56,270 nucleotides of DNA from Bacillota bacterium (GTDB lineage: Bacteria > Bacillota > Clostridia > Acetivibrionales > DSM-1351): contig JAEYHZ010000023.1 of the NCBI GenBank assembly GCA_023409265.1, positions 1-56,270 on the forward strand. The letters are read 5' to 3'. Below are positions 35,817 through 44,494 of the stretch, in pieces. Both the position numbers and the translations under genes were made by a program. The notes under the pieces are model-generated. The model did no database searches. It had not been told where the DNA came from and worked only from the letters and a program-made list of their open reading frames with translations. How positions within the stretch are numbered: the stretch's first letter is position 1; each line of letters starts with the position of its first letter.

Positions 35817-36866
35817 ATGGATGAAATGATTGTAAGACCAAAGTACTCACGTCAGACAAGTACACCGAGAAGAAAGAAACGACCTAATGAAGCAGATATG
35901 ATGTCTACGTTATTTGCTGCAAAACTGCTTGTTGTTGTGGTATTCCTTTCTGTATTTGCTTTGTGCAAAGCAGCAGATACACCTGCCACTAACTTTTTTA
36001 TCTCCAGGGTTAAACTTGTAACAACAGAGAATTTTGATGCAAACAAGTATTTATTAGGTGCAGCCAATACTCTTGGAATAAAACTCCCGGACATTAAGGC
36101 AATAACTCAATCAGGTACTGAACGGAACTCAGGTCTGGATAATGAAGCGGGAGCTGATGTACAAACTATTGCTCATGAGGATAATACCGGCAGAAATACA
36201 GGCTCCGGCACACAAAGCAGTTCAAATATAAATGAGGATAATCAAAATAGTTCAACTCAAAACAACTCTGCTCAAAACAATTCTGCTCAAAACAATTCTG
36301 CTCAAAACAACTCTGCTCAGAACGGTACATCAGCCGGTATGGTGCAGGGACAAAAGCCGGACACCCAATCAGGTACAGAGACCGGAAGCAGTTCCATAAG
36401 TGATAATATTAGTGCTATAACCGAGGTACCTGTGCTTGAGGAAAAAGAAATAAAAGCTATGGCAGATAAGTATTCCTTCATTTTCCCTATAAAGGGAGAC
36501 ATATCATCAGCATTTGGCATAAGAACTGACCCACTTAGCGGTAAAACAGAATTTCACAGCGGAATAGATATAAAAGCAAATATGGGTACTTCAATAAAGT
36601 CTGCACTTGAGGGAGAGGTTGTGGAAGTGGGTTCCAGTCCGGAGTACGATAACTTTGTAAAAGTCAAGCATAATGACGGAATATATACTGTGTATGCTCA
36701 CTGCTCAATTCTTGTGGCTAAAAAAGGCCAGAAGGTGAAACAGGGGGATGTGGTGGCAAAGGTGGGCGATAGCGAAGGCTTATCAGGGGCTTATCTGCAT
36801 TTCGAGGTTTGGAAAGATGATAAGGCAGTGGATCCGGAAAAACTGCTAAATCTGTTAAATCAATAA
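35817..36866 (+). CDS. spoIVFA: SpoIVFA-like stage IV sporulation protein with degenerate LytM/M23 domain
   Basis: 349 residues. A basic cytosolic N-terminus is followed by one membrane helix (about 31-50), a low-complexity linker with four QNNSA repeats (about 149-168), and a C-terminal M23/LytM domain (about 222-340). Zinc-site residues H247 and D251 (FHSGID), H295 (YAH) and H328 remain, but the HxH motif reads Y326-L-H, so a catalytic His is lost. In B. subtilis SpoIVFA holds the sigma-K protease SpoIVFB inactive until engulfment; spoIVFB is the next gene here, which decides the call. An active M23 peptidase is the less likely alternative. Confidence 0.82.
   Translation: MDEMIVRPKYSRQTSTPRRKKRPNEADMMSTLFAAKLLVVVVFLSVFALCKAADTPATNFFISRVKLVTTENFDANKYLLGAANTLGIKLPDIKAITQSGTERNSGLDNEAGADVQTIAHEDNTGRNTGSGTQSSSNINEDNQNSSTQNNSAQNNSAQNNSAQNNSAQNGTSAGMVQGQKPDTQSGTETGSSSISDNISAITEVPVLEEKEIKAMADKYSFIFPIKGDISSAFGIRTDPLSGKTEFHSGIDIKANMGTSIKSALEGEVVEVGSSPEYDNFVKVKHNDGIYTVYAHCSILVAKKGQKVKQGDVVAKVGDSEGLSGAYLHFEVWKDDKAVDPEKLLNLLNQ
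36256..36315 (+). repeat. 15-bp in-frame tandem repeat, four units
   Basis: CTCAAAACAAYTCTG repeated four times without gaps inside spoIVFA, encoding the QNNSA linker units. A fifth, degenerate start (CTCAGAACGG) follows. Confidence 0.9.
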
Positions 36867-36880
36867 AATGAAAACTTAAA

Positions 36881-36916
36881 GCTTGGATCAGTAAGCTCTG
36901 ATTCAAGCATTTTATT
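36881..36916 (+). terminator. Terminator-like hairpin between spoIVFA and spoIVFB
   Basis: GCTTGGATCAG/CTGATTCAAGC, an 11-bp stem with one G-T pair and a 6-nt loop, followed by ATTTTATTT. It lies 15 nt after the spoIVFA stop and would reduce spoIVFB expression relative to spoIVFA if functional. Confidence 0.6.
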
Positions 36917-36952
36917 TGCCACAATTCACCTAATTAAAAACGCGGGTAAACT

Positions 36953-37861
36953 ATGAACAAGAGACTAGAATTTAATGTTGGTTCGTCTAAACTGACAATA
37001 CATATATCCATTCTTGCTTTTCTGGCGGCCGCTCTAATAACAAAAACGCTAACCGCTTACCTTTCAACAGTGTTTTTTATTTTCATACATGAACTGGGAC
37101 ACACGGCGGCGGCAGTTATCTCAGGTGCCAAAGTGTACAACATTAGGCTTTTACCTGTTGGTTTTAACGCAGCGATAGACGATGGAGCCTGCAGTAAGGT
37201 GCAAAGAATATTTATCTATGGTGCAGGTCCCTGCATCAGCTTTTTGCTTGCTGGTATTTCTTCTATTCTCCTAATTTTACTGCCTGACAGTTCAATTTTG
37301 AAAGCAGGAACCTATATAAATATATACCTGGGAAGCTTTAACCTGCTGCCGGTACTGCCCCTGGACGGCGGCAAAATTGCTATGGAATTACTTTCAACAA
37401 GGTATGGAACTTTGCAGACAAGTAAAAAGTTACAGCTTGTTTCTGTATTTTTATCCATATCAATAATGCTTGTGGGAATTATATCCTTTATTGGTGGCAG
37501 CAGTAATGCAAGTCTTATTGTAATAGGTATTTATATTCTTATGTGTATAAGAGGTAACAAGGAGGAAGCGGCATTTATGAATATTAAAAACTTTTTGTTC
37601 AGAAGATCCAGGATTATGAGAAAGGGTGTTTATCCGGCACGGGAGATTGTAGTTCTTAAGCATGTTAAATTGTCAGAAGTAATCAAGGCTATGGATTATA
37701 TCGACAGATTTCATATTATAAACGTTTTGGATGATAATTTCAGAGTTATCAAAGTGATGACAGAGCAGGAGGTTCTGGACGCAATTATTGGAAACACTCC
37801 AGATACTACGTTTGATAAATTGGTGCAGATGGAGTATAATGTTCATAATGAAGTGAACTAA
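36953..37861 (+). CDS. spoIVFB: SpoIVFB-like intramembrane metalloprotease (M50, site-2 protease)
   Basis: 302 residues with about six membrane segments. Zinc motif HELGH (near 45) in IFIHELGHTAAAVISGAKV and the second ligand in LLPVLPLDGGKIAME (near 137-144) define the M50B family. The C-terminal ~80 residues form a CBS-like regulatory domain. In Bacillus it cleaves pro-sigma-K in the mother cell during sporulation. The preceding SpoIVFA homologue supports this role over a generic site-2 protease. The ribosome site is weak (CGGGT). Confidence 0.88.
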   Translation: MNKRLEFNVGSSKLTIHISILAFLAAALITKTLTAYLSTVFFIFIHELGHTAAAVISGAKVYNIRLLPVGFNAAIDDGACSKVQRIFIYGAGPCISFLLAGISSILLILLPDSSILKAGTYINIYLGSFNLLPVLPLDGGKIAMELLSTRYGTLQTSKKLQLVSVFLSISIMLVGIISFIGGSSNASLIVIGIYILMCIRGNKEEAAFMNIKNFLFRRSRIMRKGVYPAREIVVLKHVKLSEVIKAMDYIDRFHIINVLDDNFRVIKVMTEQEVLDAIIGNTPDTTFDKLVQMEYNVHNEVN

Positions 37862-37906
37862 AAGAATTATACAAGCTCTAATCTGACGCTAAATGGGGGG
37901 AACTGA

Positions 37907-38752
37907 ATGTATAAGATAGTTAAAAAGGAAGTTTTAAATCCTTCAGTAGTCCTTATGGATATTGAGGCACCATATGTTGCGAGAAAAGCAGAACCGGGAC
38001 AATTTATAATATTTAGAATTGATGAAGCCGGTGAAAGGATACCACTTACTATTGCTGATTATAATAGGGAAAAGGGTACTGTCACAATTATATTCCAGAT
38101 AGTAGGAAAGACCACCCGCGTGTTATCAGAGATGAATGAAGGTGACTTCCTGCTGGATTTTGTAGGTCCTTTGGGAGTTGCGTCACATCTGGAAGGTTAT
38201 AAAAAAGTAGCTGTTATCGGTGGCGGTCTGGGAACTGCTATAGCGTATCCTCAGGCTAAGAAACTTCATGCTCTTGGAGCGGAAGTTCATTCAATAACTG
38301 GTTTTAGAAATAAAGATCTTATCATACTGGAAAAGGAAATGCAGGCTGTCAGTGACAAGCTGATAGTTGCAACAGATGACGGATCAAATGGCAATAAAGG
38401 CTTTGTAACAAACGTGTTAAAGCAGCTTATTGAGGAAGGAAATAAATATGATCTTGTTATTGCAATCGGTCCATTGGTTATGATGAGAGCAGTAAGCAAT
38501 ATGACAAGAGAGTTCGGAATAAAAACACTTGTAAGCATGAACCCTATCATGATCGATGGAACTGGAATGTGCGGGGGCTGCAGACTTACAGTGGGAGGCA
38601 AGACAAAGTTTGCCTGTGTTGACGGTCCTGATTTTGACGGTCATGAAGTAGATTTCGATGAAGCAATGAGAAGACAGGGTATGTACAAAAGACATGAAAA
38701 TGAATCTACCGAACTACATGCCTGCAGACTTGGAGGTGTGACCCATGCCTAA
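37907..38752 (+). CDS. nfnA: NfnA: NADH-binding subunit of ferredoxin-NADP+ oxidoreductase
   Basis: 281 residues. FAD domain (FIIFRIDEAGERIPLTIADY), NAD(H) domain (VAVIGGGLGTAIAYPQAKKL) and a C-terminal [2Fe-2S] binding cysteine cluster (GTGMCGGCRLTVGGKTKFACVDGP). With NfnB it catalyses the electron-bifurcating reaction NADH + reduced ferredoxin + NADP+ used by clostridia to make NADPH. GGGGGG lies about 5 nt before the ATG. It overlaps nfnB by 8 bp. Often annotated as a dihydroorotate dehydrogenase electron-transfer (PyrK-like) subunit, but the adjacent NfnB argues for Nfn. Confidence 0.93.
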   Translation: MYKIVKKEVLNPSVVLMDIEAPYVARKAEPGQFIIFRIDEAGERIPLTIADYNREKGTVTIIFQIVGKTTRVLSEMNEGDFLLDFVGPLGVASHLEGYKKVAVIGGGLGTAIAYPQAKKLHALGAEVHSITGFRNKDLIILEKEMQAVSDKLIVATDDGSNGNKGFVTNVLKQLIEEGNKYDLVIAIGPLVMMRAVSNMTREFGIKTLVSMNPIMIDGTGMCGGCRLTVGGKTKFACVDGPDFDGHEVDFDEAMRRQGMYKRHENESTELHACRLGGVTHA

Positions 38753-40139
38753 TATGGCTTTGAATAAAGTAAAAATGCCTGAGCAGGATCCTAATGTAAG
38801 AAACAAGAACTTTAAAGAGGTAGCCCTTGGTTATGAAGAGGCAATGGCAATGGAGGAAGCCCAGAGATGTCTGAACTGCAAGCATAAACCATGTGTAGCA
38901 GGCTGTCCTGTAAATGTCAAGATACCGGAATTTATTCAGCTGGTTGCTGAAGGAAAGTTTGAAGAAGCATATTATAAAATAAGAGAAACCAACAGTCTGC
39001 CTGCAGTATGCGGAAGAGTTTGTCCTCAGGAAACTCAGTGCGAACAACTGTGTGTAAGGGCAAAGAAGGGTGAGTCGGTGGGAATAGGGCGTCTGGAACG
39101 CTTTGTAGCCGACTGGTATATGGCAAATTGCAGGAATGAAGAAACCAAGCCCGTGAGCAATGGAATCAAGGTGGCTGTTGTAGGTTCCGGACCTTCAGGC
39201 CTCACCTGCGCCGGTGACCTTGCAAAGCTGGGTTATGATGTTACAATATTTGAAGCCTTCCACGTGCCCGGTGGTGTTCTTATGTACGGTATTCCTGAAT
39301 TCCGTCTCCCAAAAGCCCTGGTACAGGAGGAAATTCAAACAGTTAAGAACCTGGGTGTAAGTATTCAGACCAATATGGTAATCGGAAAGGTTTTATCAAT
39401 AGATGACCTTAAAAATGAAGGCTACAAGGCTGTCTTCATTGGTTCGGGTGCAGGTTTGCCGAGCTTTATGGGCATACCTGGAGAAAACTTTAATGGAGTT
39501 TATTCTGCTAATGAGTTTTTAACCAGAATCAACCTCATGAGCGCATACAAATTCCCTTCAACAGATACACCTGTATTTGTTGGCAAAAATGTTGCTGTTG
39601 TTGGCGGCGGTAATGTTGCAATGGATGCTGCGAGAAGTGCCAAACGTCTCGGAGCAGAAAATGTTTATATAATCTACAGACGTTCAGAAGCAGAAATGCC
39701 GGCAAGACTTGAAGAAGTTCACCATGCTAAGGAAGAAGGTATAATTTTCAAGGTTCTCACAAATCCTAAGCAGATAATTGGTACTGAGGATGGCTGGGTA
39801 AAAGGCATGGAATGTGTTGAAATGGAATTAGGTGAACCCGACAAATCAGGAAGAAGAAGACCTGTTGAGAAGAAGGGCTCTGAGCACATAGTAGATCTGG
39901 AAACTGTGATTATTGCTATTGGACAATCCCCGAATCCGCTTATATCCTCAACTACTCCCGGCCTTGATGTACAGTCCTGGGGTGGAATAATTGTAGAAGA
40001 AGAAACCGGAGCAACAAGCAAGGACGGTGTATATGCCGGAGGAGACGCTGTTACCGGCGCTGCTACAGTTATTTTGGCAATGGGTGCAGGTAAGAAAGCG
40101 GCAGAAGCAATTCATAAGTATATTCAAGAGACTAATTAA
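38745..40139 (+). CDS. nfnB: NfnB: NADPH-binding subunit (glutamate synthase small-subunit homologue)
   Basis: 464 residues. The N-terminal domain has two [4Fe-4S] cysteine sets (CLNCKHKPCVAGCP near 45 and CGRVCPQETQCEQLC near 91). An FAD Rossmann motif follows (VAVVGSGPSGLTCAGDLAKLG near 144), then an NADP(H) motif (VAVVGGGNVAMDAARSAKRLG near 284). This resembles GltD and is often annotated gltA, but no large glutamate synthase subunit is nearby, while NfnA overlaps it by 8 bp. It carries the bifurcating FAD in characterised Nfn enzymes. Confidence 0.94.
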   Translation: MPNMALNKVKMPEQDPNVRNKNFKEVALGYEEAMAMEEAQRCLNCKHKPCVAGCPVNVKIPEFIQLVAEGKFEEAYYKIRETNSLPAVCGRVCPQETQCEQLCVRAKKGESVGIGRLERFVADWYMANCRNEETKPVSNGIKVAVVGSGPSGLTCAGDLAKLGYDVTIFEAFHVPGGVLMYGIPEFRLPKALVQEEIQTVKNLGVSIQTNMVIGKVLSIDDLKNEGYKAVFIGSGAGLPSFMGIPGENFNGVYSANEFLTRINLMSAYKFPSTDTPVFVGKNVAVVGGGNVAMDAARSAKRLGAENVYIIYRRSEAEMPARLEEVHHAKEEGIIFKVLTNPKQIIGTEDGWVKGMECVEMELGEPDKSGRRRPVEKKGSEHIVDLETVIIAIGQSPNPLISSTTPGLDVQSWGGIIVEEETGATSKDGVYAGGDAVTGAATVILAMGAGKKAAEAIHKYIQETN

Positions 40140-40214
40140 TTAGTAAATATAAAGTAGCAGGATTAATATGGGGTAATTGTTATTTTCCTGCACGGAAGTG
40201 GAGTAAGATTTTTT

Positions 40215-40661
40215 ATGAAAACATGGGTTTTATATCAGAGTAAAGGCGGCAACACCAGGAAAATTGCCGATGCTATTGCTGGAGAGCTGGAGGATGTATT
40301 GAAATCCGAACAGATTCCGCCTGCATATCCGCCGGAAAATGTAGCACTACTCTTTCTTGGAACCGGAGAGTACGCCGGAAAGCCGGATCCTAAAATGATT
40401 GAATTTATCAGAACCTTAAATCCAAACAGAGTAAGGAATGCTGCTGTGTTCGGAACAAGCGGAAGTGGTCTGTCATCTGGAAAGGCGATTTCAGCTGTTA
40501 AAGATCTTCTTAGGGAAAAGGGTATTAATGTAGTAGATGAAAGCTACTCCTGCAAGGGCAAATTCTTCCTGTTCATGAACAGAAACAAGCCTGATGACAA
40601 TGATATCAAATGTGCCAGAGAATTTGCAAGAAAGGTTTATAACGAGGCAAAGGGAACCTAA
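40215..40661 (+). CDS. Flavodoxin family protein
   Basis: A 148-residue flavodoxin-like fold. The N-terminal FMN phosphate loop is YQSKGGNTRKIADAIAGEL, and LFLGTGEYAGKPDPKMIEFI and AVFGTSGSGLSSGKAISAVKDLL follow. It has the compact architecture of clostridial flavodoxins, with a C-terminal CKGKFFLFMNRNKPDDNDI segment typical of the EFR1/flavodoxin group. It lies 76 bp after nfnB and could be co-transcribed as an electron carrier (inference). Confidence 0.85.
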   Translation: MKTWVLYQSKGGNTRKIADAIAGELEDVLKSEQIPPAYPPENVALLFLGTGEYAGKPDPKMIEFIRTLNPNRVRNAAVFGTSGSGLSSGKAISAVKDLLREKGINVVDESYSCKGKFFLFMNRNKPDDNDIKCAREFARKVYNEAKGT

Positions 40662-40696
40662 CGTACCCTTTGCCTGAAACGCAGCCGAAGTAAGAA

Positions 40697-40746
40697 TATT
40701 TTTCCGCAACCGAAAAATTTTCTCTGACCCCATGCGTTATAAAAGT
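40697..40746 (+). repeat. Dispersed ~50-nt motif, second copy
   Basis: TTTTTC...GAAAAATTTTCT, TGA and ATGCGTTATAA in the same order and spacing as 10801-10852, but here between convergent genes. TTTTTC/GAAAAA can form a small hairpin with a 7-nt loop. Not recognised. Confidence 0.45.
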
Positions 40747-40767
40747 TAAAATTTATCTTACGATGGA

Positions 40768-40799
40768 AAGTATAACCGGCCTTAGGGCCGGTTATACTT
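40768..40799. terminator. Bidirectional terminator hairpin
   Basis: A perfect 14-bp stem, AAGTATAACCGGCC/GGCCGGTTATACTT, with a 4-nt loop between convergent genes. The flanking T-tract is poor. Confidence 0.7.
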
Positions 40800-40818
40800 A
40801 TTGGTCAGGTTAATTATG

Positions 40819-41838
40819 CTATTGGGGTTCAGTTACTTTATTCTTGTCTAGGTGTTTCTCCACATCTATTTCAACCGGCACCCAATCACCTTTCTTTTTT
40901 ACAAGTGTATTAATCAGAAGATCAGTGCCATTTGTAAGTTTTGCAAATTCAAACATATATTTCTTATCGTCAACTCCATCAACAATTATTTTTTTCTTAT
41001 AATCATCCTGGTCAGGAGCATACTGCTTGGATATGAGCCCACACCAATTGCCATACACGGTTTCAACAAAGGATTCTGCATTATGTGCCCAGCCGTGATA
41101 GGCTGCGCAGAAAAAATCTTCCGGAGACAGGGTTAGAGCATCAATATAATAGAGGCCTTTAATTTTTGCCACATCAAGTTGGCCGGTATAGTAATTAAAG
41201 GTAGTTACTCCTACACTGCTTCCCTCCAATATCTCAAGCTCCACAAAGAATTTGCTCATGTCGGGAGAATCAGTAATTATCGGTAAAAGCTTAATCAGGT
41301 TAATATGGCCTATACCTTCGAAGGATTTGACAAATACTTCGTAATTCATGGACTTTTTATTGTTTTCAGATAAGAAGGAATAGGCGATTGGAAAAGGCTC
41401 AAGCGCATACCCTACAGTTCCGCAGCCTCCGTTTTTTTCTTCTGTAAGATTTGAAGCCTGCTGTAGGACACTGAAATAATTTACGGCTGAATTAACCGGT
41501 GAATTCATAAATTTAGGAGGAACAGTGCCGGTCTCAAAACTCTTTTTAAAGGTTTCAAGCTCCATAAAGTTACTGTTGAGGGCTTTAAGACTTGAGGGTC
41601 TGAAATAGGTTTCATTAAGATTAAGCATTCTTTTATTCATTATCTGTATTGTTTGCCTTGACAAACCGGAGGAGGCCAAATCAATGCTGACATCCTGCGG
41701 GCTTTCTGTAAATGCACCACCCATAACATAATTTTTACCAGGGGTTTGCTGATTACTGACCCTTAAGCATATAGCTACTATGAAAAAAACCAGAAGAAAA
41801 GCTGATATTATAAGCAATTGCTTTCTTAATATTCTCAT
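40819..41838 (-). CDS. Membrane-anchored extracellular protein of unknown function
   Basis: 339 residues. One N-terminal membrane helix (about 7-26, LLIISAFLLVFFIVAICL) without a lipobox anchors a large outward-facing domain. I do not recognise the domain. Visible features are NGGCGTVGYALEPFPIAYSFL, a SPEDFFCAAYHGWAHNAESFVETVYGNWCG segment with two Cys and two His, and a lysine-rich C-terminus. ATG 41838 is chosen because GGAGGT lies 6 nt before it; the frame is open to 41889. It is monocistronic and converges on the flavodoxin. Confidence 0.75.
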   Translation of the reverse strand: MRILRKQLLIISAFLLVFFIVAICLRVSNQQTPGKNYVMGGAFTESPQDVSIDLASSGLSRQTIQIMNKRMLNLNETYFRPSSLKALNSNFMELETFKKSFETGTVPPKFMNSPVNSAVNYFSVLQQASNLTEEKNGGCGTVGYALEPFPIAYSFLSENNKKSMNYEVFVKSFEGIGHINLIKLLPIITDSPDMSKFFVELEILEGSSVGVTTFNYYTGQLDVAKIKGLYYIDALTLSPEDFFCAAYHGWAHNAESFVETVYGNWCGLISKQYAPDQDDYKKKIIVDGVDDKKYMFEFAKLTNGTDLLINTLVKKKGDWVPVEIDVEKHLDKNKVTEPQ

Positions 41839-42088
41839 TTTAACCTCCATGAGCCATGTATTGGCTTTGAACCATATAACGGCAATCACATCAGGGCAAC
41901 GTGGACATCTTATTGCCTCGTTATAATATATTCAGATTATTAAGGGATAATCATTAAAAAATTCATGTAATAAAAATATAATTCCCTATTCAAAGATTAT
42001 TCATAAATATCTCACAATAACAACATATTCCAAGGCTATATTAATCCTATAGACAAAAATCTATAGATTAATTCAAAGGAGTGGTTTA

Positions 42089-42943
42089 ATGAACAAAACA
42101 AAAAAAATAATCGGGTTGGGTTTAGGTCTGGCAGTATTGGTTACTTCAATGGGATTGGCGTTTGCAGCCGATACTCAGTCCAGTGCTTCCGATACATCCA
42201 AACCCGGGTCTCAAAGGGTTGAAATGTTTAAAGGAAGGGGAGGACATAGGTCTCAGGTTCTGAGCGACCTGGTAACAGCAGGCACTATAACTTCTGAGCA
42301 GCAGAAGGCAGTACAAAATGCCATAAAGCTCATAAAGGGATCTGATCAAACGTTGAAAGAGGCCCTGGACACTCTTGTAAAGGCGGGAACAATTACTCAG
42401 GCTCAGGAAGATGCGGTAGTTAAGGCTTTTGATGATGAAAAGGCAAAGCTTGAGACTGAAAGACAGAAAAAGCTTGAAGAACTGGCTGCTCAGAAAGGAA
42501 TTACCATTGATGAGCTAAAGACTCAGATGGAAACCGAAAGAGCAAATAAAGGAAAAAATATAAAGGGTCAATTCAAAGAAAGAGTCGGCAATAAGTACCA
42601 AAGCGTTCTTTCAGAACTTGTCACCGGCGGAGCTATTACAGCCGATCAGCAGAAAGCTATAAAGGAAGCAATGAAGCCTGCCAGCGGAACAAAGAAGACT
42701 ATTAAGGAAGCATTGGACAGTTTGGTAAACGCAGGGACAATAACTCAGGCTCAGGAAACTACCATTATAAAAGCCTATGATGATGCAAAAGCAAAGCTTG
42801 AAGCTGAAAGACAGAAGAAACTTGAAGAACTGGCTGCGCAAAAAGGATTAACCGTTGATGAGTTAAAAGGCCGGATGGAAAAAGGAAGGATGGGTAAAGG
42901 CCATAACTTTAATGATAAATTAAGTACAGACACTTCAAAATAG
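42089..42943 (+). CDS. Secreted protein with two internal repeats
   Basis: 284 residues. A signal peptide ends at AFA near residue 26. Two repeats of about 105 residues follow: each starts LVTAGTITSEQQKAV / LVTGGAITADQQKAI, continues LVKAGTITQAQEDAVVKAF / LVNAGTITQAQETTIIKAY and ends in the helical ERQKKLEELAAQKG(I/L)T(I/V)DEL. The heptad-rich stretches suggest coiled coils. The EQQ/AQE helix-turn units resemble DUF2680-type clostridial exported proteins. Role unknown. AAAGGAG precedes the ATG, and a terminator follows. Confidence 0.78.
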   Translation: MNKTKKIIGLGLGLAVLVTSMGLAFAADTQSSASDTSKPGSQRVEMFKGRGGHRSQVLSDLVTAGTITSEQQKAVQNAIKLIKGSDQTLKEALDTLVKAGTITQAQEDAVVKAFDDEKAKLETERQKKLEELAAQKGITIDELKTQMETERANKGKNIKGQFKERVGNKYQSVLSELVTGGAITADQQKAIKEAMKPASGTKKTIKEALDSLVNAGTITQAQETTIIKAYDDAKAKLEAERQKKLEELAAQKGLTVDELKGRMEKGRMGKGHNFNDKLSTDTSK

Positions 42944-42955
42944 GATGTATTATTT

Positions 42956-42983
42956 AAGGACAAGGCTAAAACTTGTCCTTTTT
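42956..42983 (+). terminator. Rho-independent terminator
   Basis: AAGGACAAG/CTTGTCCTT stem with a 7-nt loop, then TTT, 13 nt after the stop of the repeat-protein gene. Confidence 0.85.
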
Positions 42984-43098
42984 CTCTGCTGGGCATCTGG
43001 TTTTCTTATCCGTGAACTATTTAAGTCTTTAGGGGGCATATTGTAAAAGTATTACTTAATATGGTATATTAAAATAAATTTTTTGGGTATAAGACCAT

Positions 43099-43141
43099 TA
43101 CCCTCTATTGACAACGTGTTTTACCTTGTCAATAGAGGGTA
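43099..43141. mobile_element. Miniature inverted-repeat element, hairpin-only copy (43 bp)
   Basis: TACCCTCTATTGACAACGTG...CTTGTCAATAGAGGGTA with TA at both ends. It is in opposite orientation to the 29508 copy and nearly identical to it. It stands 63-84 bp upstream of the phosphoesterase gene. Confidence 0.8.
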
Positions 43142-43203
43142 TAGAAGTATAAAACCCAAAAATTAGGGTAAGTATTTTAAATAATGGATTAAGGTATAAA
43201 CAT

Positions 43204-44364
43204 ATGGACAAAAGGGGTTACATAATGCAATTTATTTTCATGGGAATCGTTTTAATAATTTATGGTCTGTTGAACTATTACATTGGTTTGAGAGGACTTC
43301 AGGGTATAAATGCTCAATCACCCAAAACCAGGATTATTTACTGGAGCATAGTGTTCCTGCTTGCAGCATCTTTTATTGTTGGCATGCTTGGAAGAAGTTT
43401 CCTTCCCGGAGGGCTGGGACAAGTTATCAATACCATAGGAGGATATTGGATCGCTGCCTTTGTTTATTTGCTGGGCCTTGTAATTATAATTGACATATTC
43501 AGACTTCTTGGAAGCAGATTTAACCTTATACCGGGAGTATTAAAAAACAATACCTGGTTTATTGTTTTTACAGTAATTTCTGCTGTGGTAATCTTATTGG
43601 CAGTGGGAACCTATAATGCAATCGTACCCAGGGTTACCGAATATGAAATATCTATAGATAAGAAAGCCGGTAACATGAAGCAGCTGAAATGTACCATGAT
43701 TTCAGACATACATCTGGGTGATATCATTGGTAGGGACAGGCTTCATAAAGCAGTGGATCTGATTAACGGAACCGAACCTGACCTTGTAGTAATTGCCGGT
43801 GATTTATTTGATAGTGCCATTGAACCTGTCATAAAAGGAAATATGCTGGAGGAGTTGAAAGGCATAAAATCCAGGTTTGGCACCTATGCTGTTATGGGGA
43901 ATCATGACTATTTTTCCAATTCTGCGGATGAGATAACAAAATTGGTGGAGGCTGCAGGGATAACGGTGCTAAGAGATAAGGCAGTAAAGGTAAATGACAG
44001 CTTTTATCTGGTTGGGAGAGAAGATAAAACAGCCCTAAGATTTGGTTATAAGAGAGCTGCACTTGAGGATTTACTCAAAGGAGCTGACACCCGACTTCCG
44101 GTAATTGTTCTGGATCACCAGCCCTCCGGACTTAAAGAGCCAAGGAAGGCGGGAGCAGATCTTCAGCTTTCGGGGCATACCCATGCCGGACAATTTTTCC
44201 CGGCAAATCTGGTAACAAATATGATTTTTGAAGAAGACTTCGGATATTTTAAAGATGGTAACTTTAATCTGGTGGTTTCCTGCGGATATGGTACATGGGG
44301 ACCAACTGTGAGAATCGGAAGTCAGTCAGAGGTTGTAAAGCTGAATATAAATTTCATGCAATAA
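43204..44364 (+). CDS. Membrane metallophosphoesterase (YkuE/YaeI-like)
   Basis: 386 residues. Four to five N-terminal membrane helices (to about 145) precede a calcineurin-like phosphoesterase domain with the metal-binding series SDIHLGD (about 167), IAGDLFDS (about 197), GNHDYF (about 232), LDHQP and SGHTHAGQFFP (about 322-332). Likely acts on lipid- or wall-linked phosphate esters at the membrane; the substrate is unknown. The start is ambiguous: ATG 43204 (AAGGT upstream) or ATG 43225 (AAAGGGG 7 nt upstream). Confidence 0.88.
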   Translation: MDKRGYIMQFIFMGIVLIIYGLLNYYIGLRGLQGINAQSPKTRIIYWSIVFLLAASFIVGMLGRSFLPGGLGQVINTIGGYWIAAFVYLLGLVIIIDIFRLLGSRFNLIPGVLKNNTWFIVFTVISAVVILLAVGTYNAIVPRVTEYEISIDKKAGNMKQLKCTMISDIHLGDIIGRDRLHKAVDLINGTEPDLVVIAGDLFDSAIEPVIKGNMLEELKGIKSRFGTYAVMGNHDYFSNSADEITKLVEAAGITVLRDKAVKVNDSFYLVGREDKTALRFGYKRAALEDLLKGADTRLPVIVLDHQPSGLKEPRKAGADLQLSGHTHAGQFFPANLVTNMIFEEDFGYFKDGNFNLVVSCGYGTWGPTVRIGSQSEVVKLNINFMQ

Positions 44365-44432
44365 GGAAATCCGGTATATAAGAATTATTTTAATAAAGGA
44401 TTGGAAAAACAATAAAAGAAAAATTAAATTAG

Positions 44433-44479
44433 AAGACAGTAATTTGAATCGGAATAAAAATTACAAATTACTGTCTTTT
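44433..44479. terminator. Bidirectional terminator
   Basis: A perfect 14-bp stem, AAGACAGTAATTTG/CAAATTACTGTCTT, between the convergent phosphoesterase and AI-2E transporter genes, with A/T flanks suited to both directions. Confidence 0.8.
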
Positions 44480-44494
44480 AGATTTTTAGTCATT

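Noticed and set aside
38745..40139. Glutamate synthase small subunit (GltD)
   Set aside because: No large subunit nearby and the gene overlaps an NfnA-type gene; the Nfn assignment explains both.
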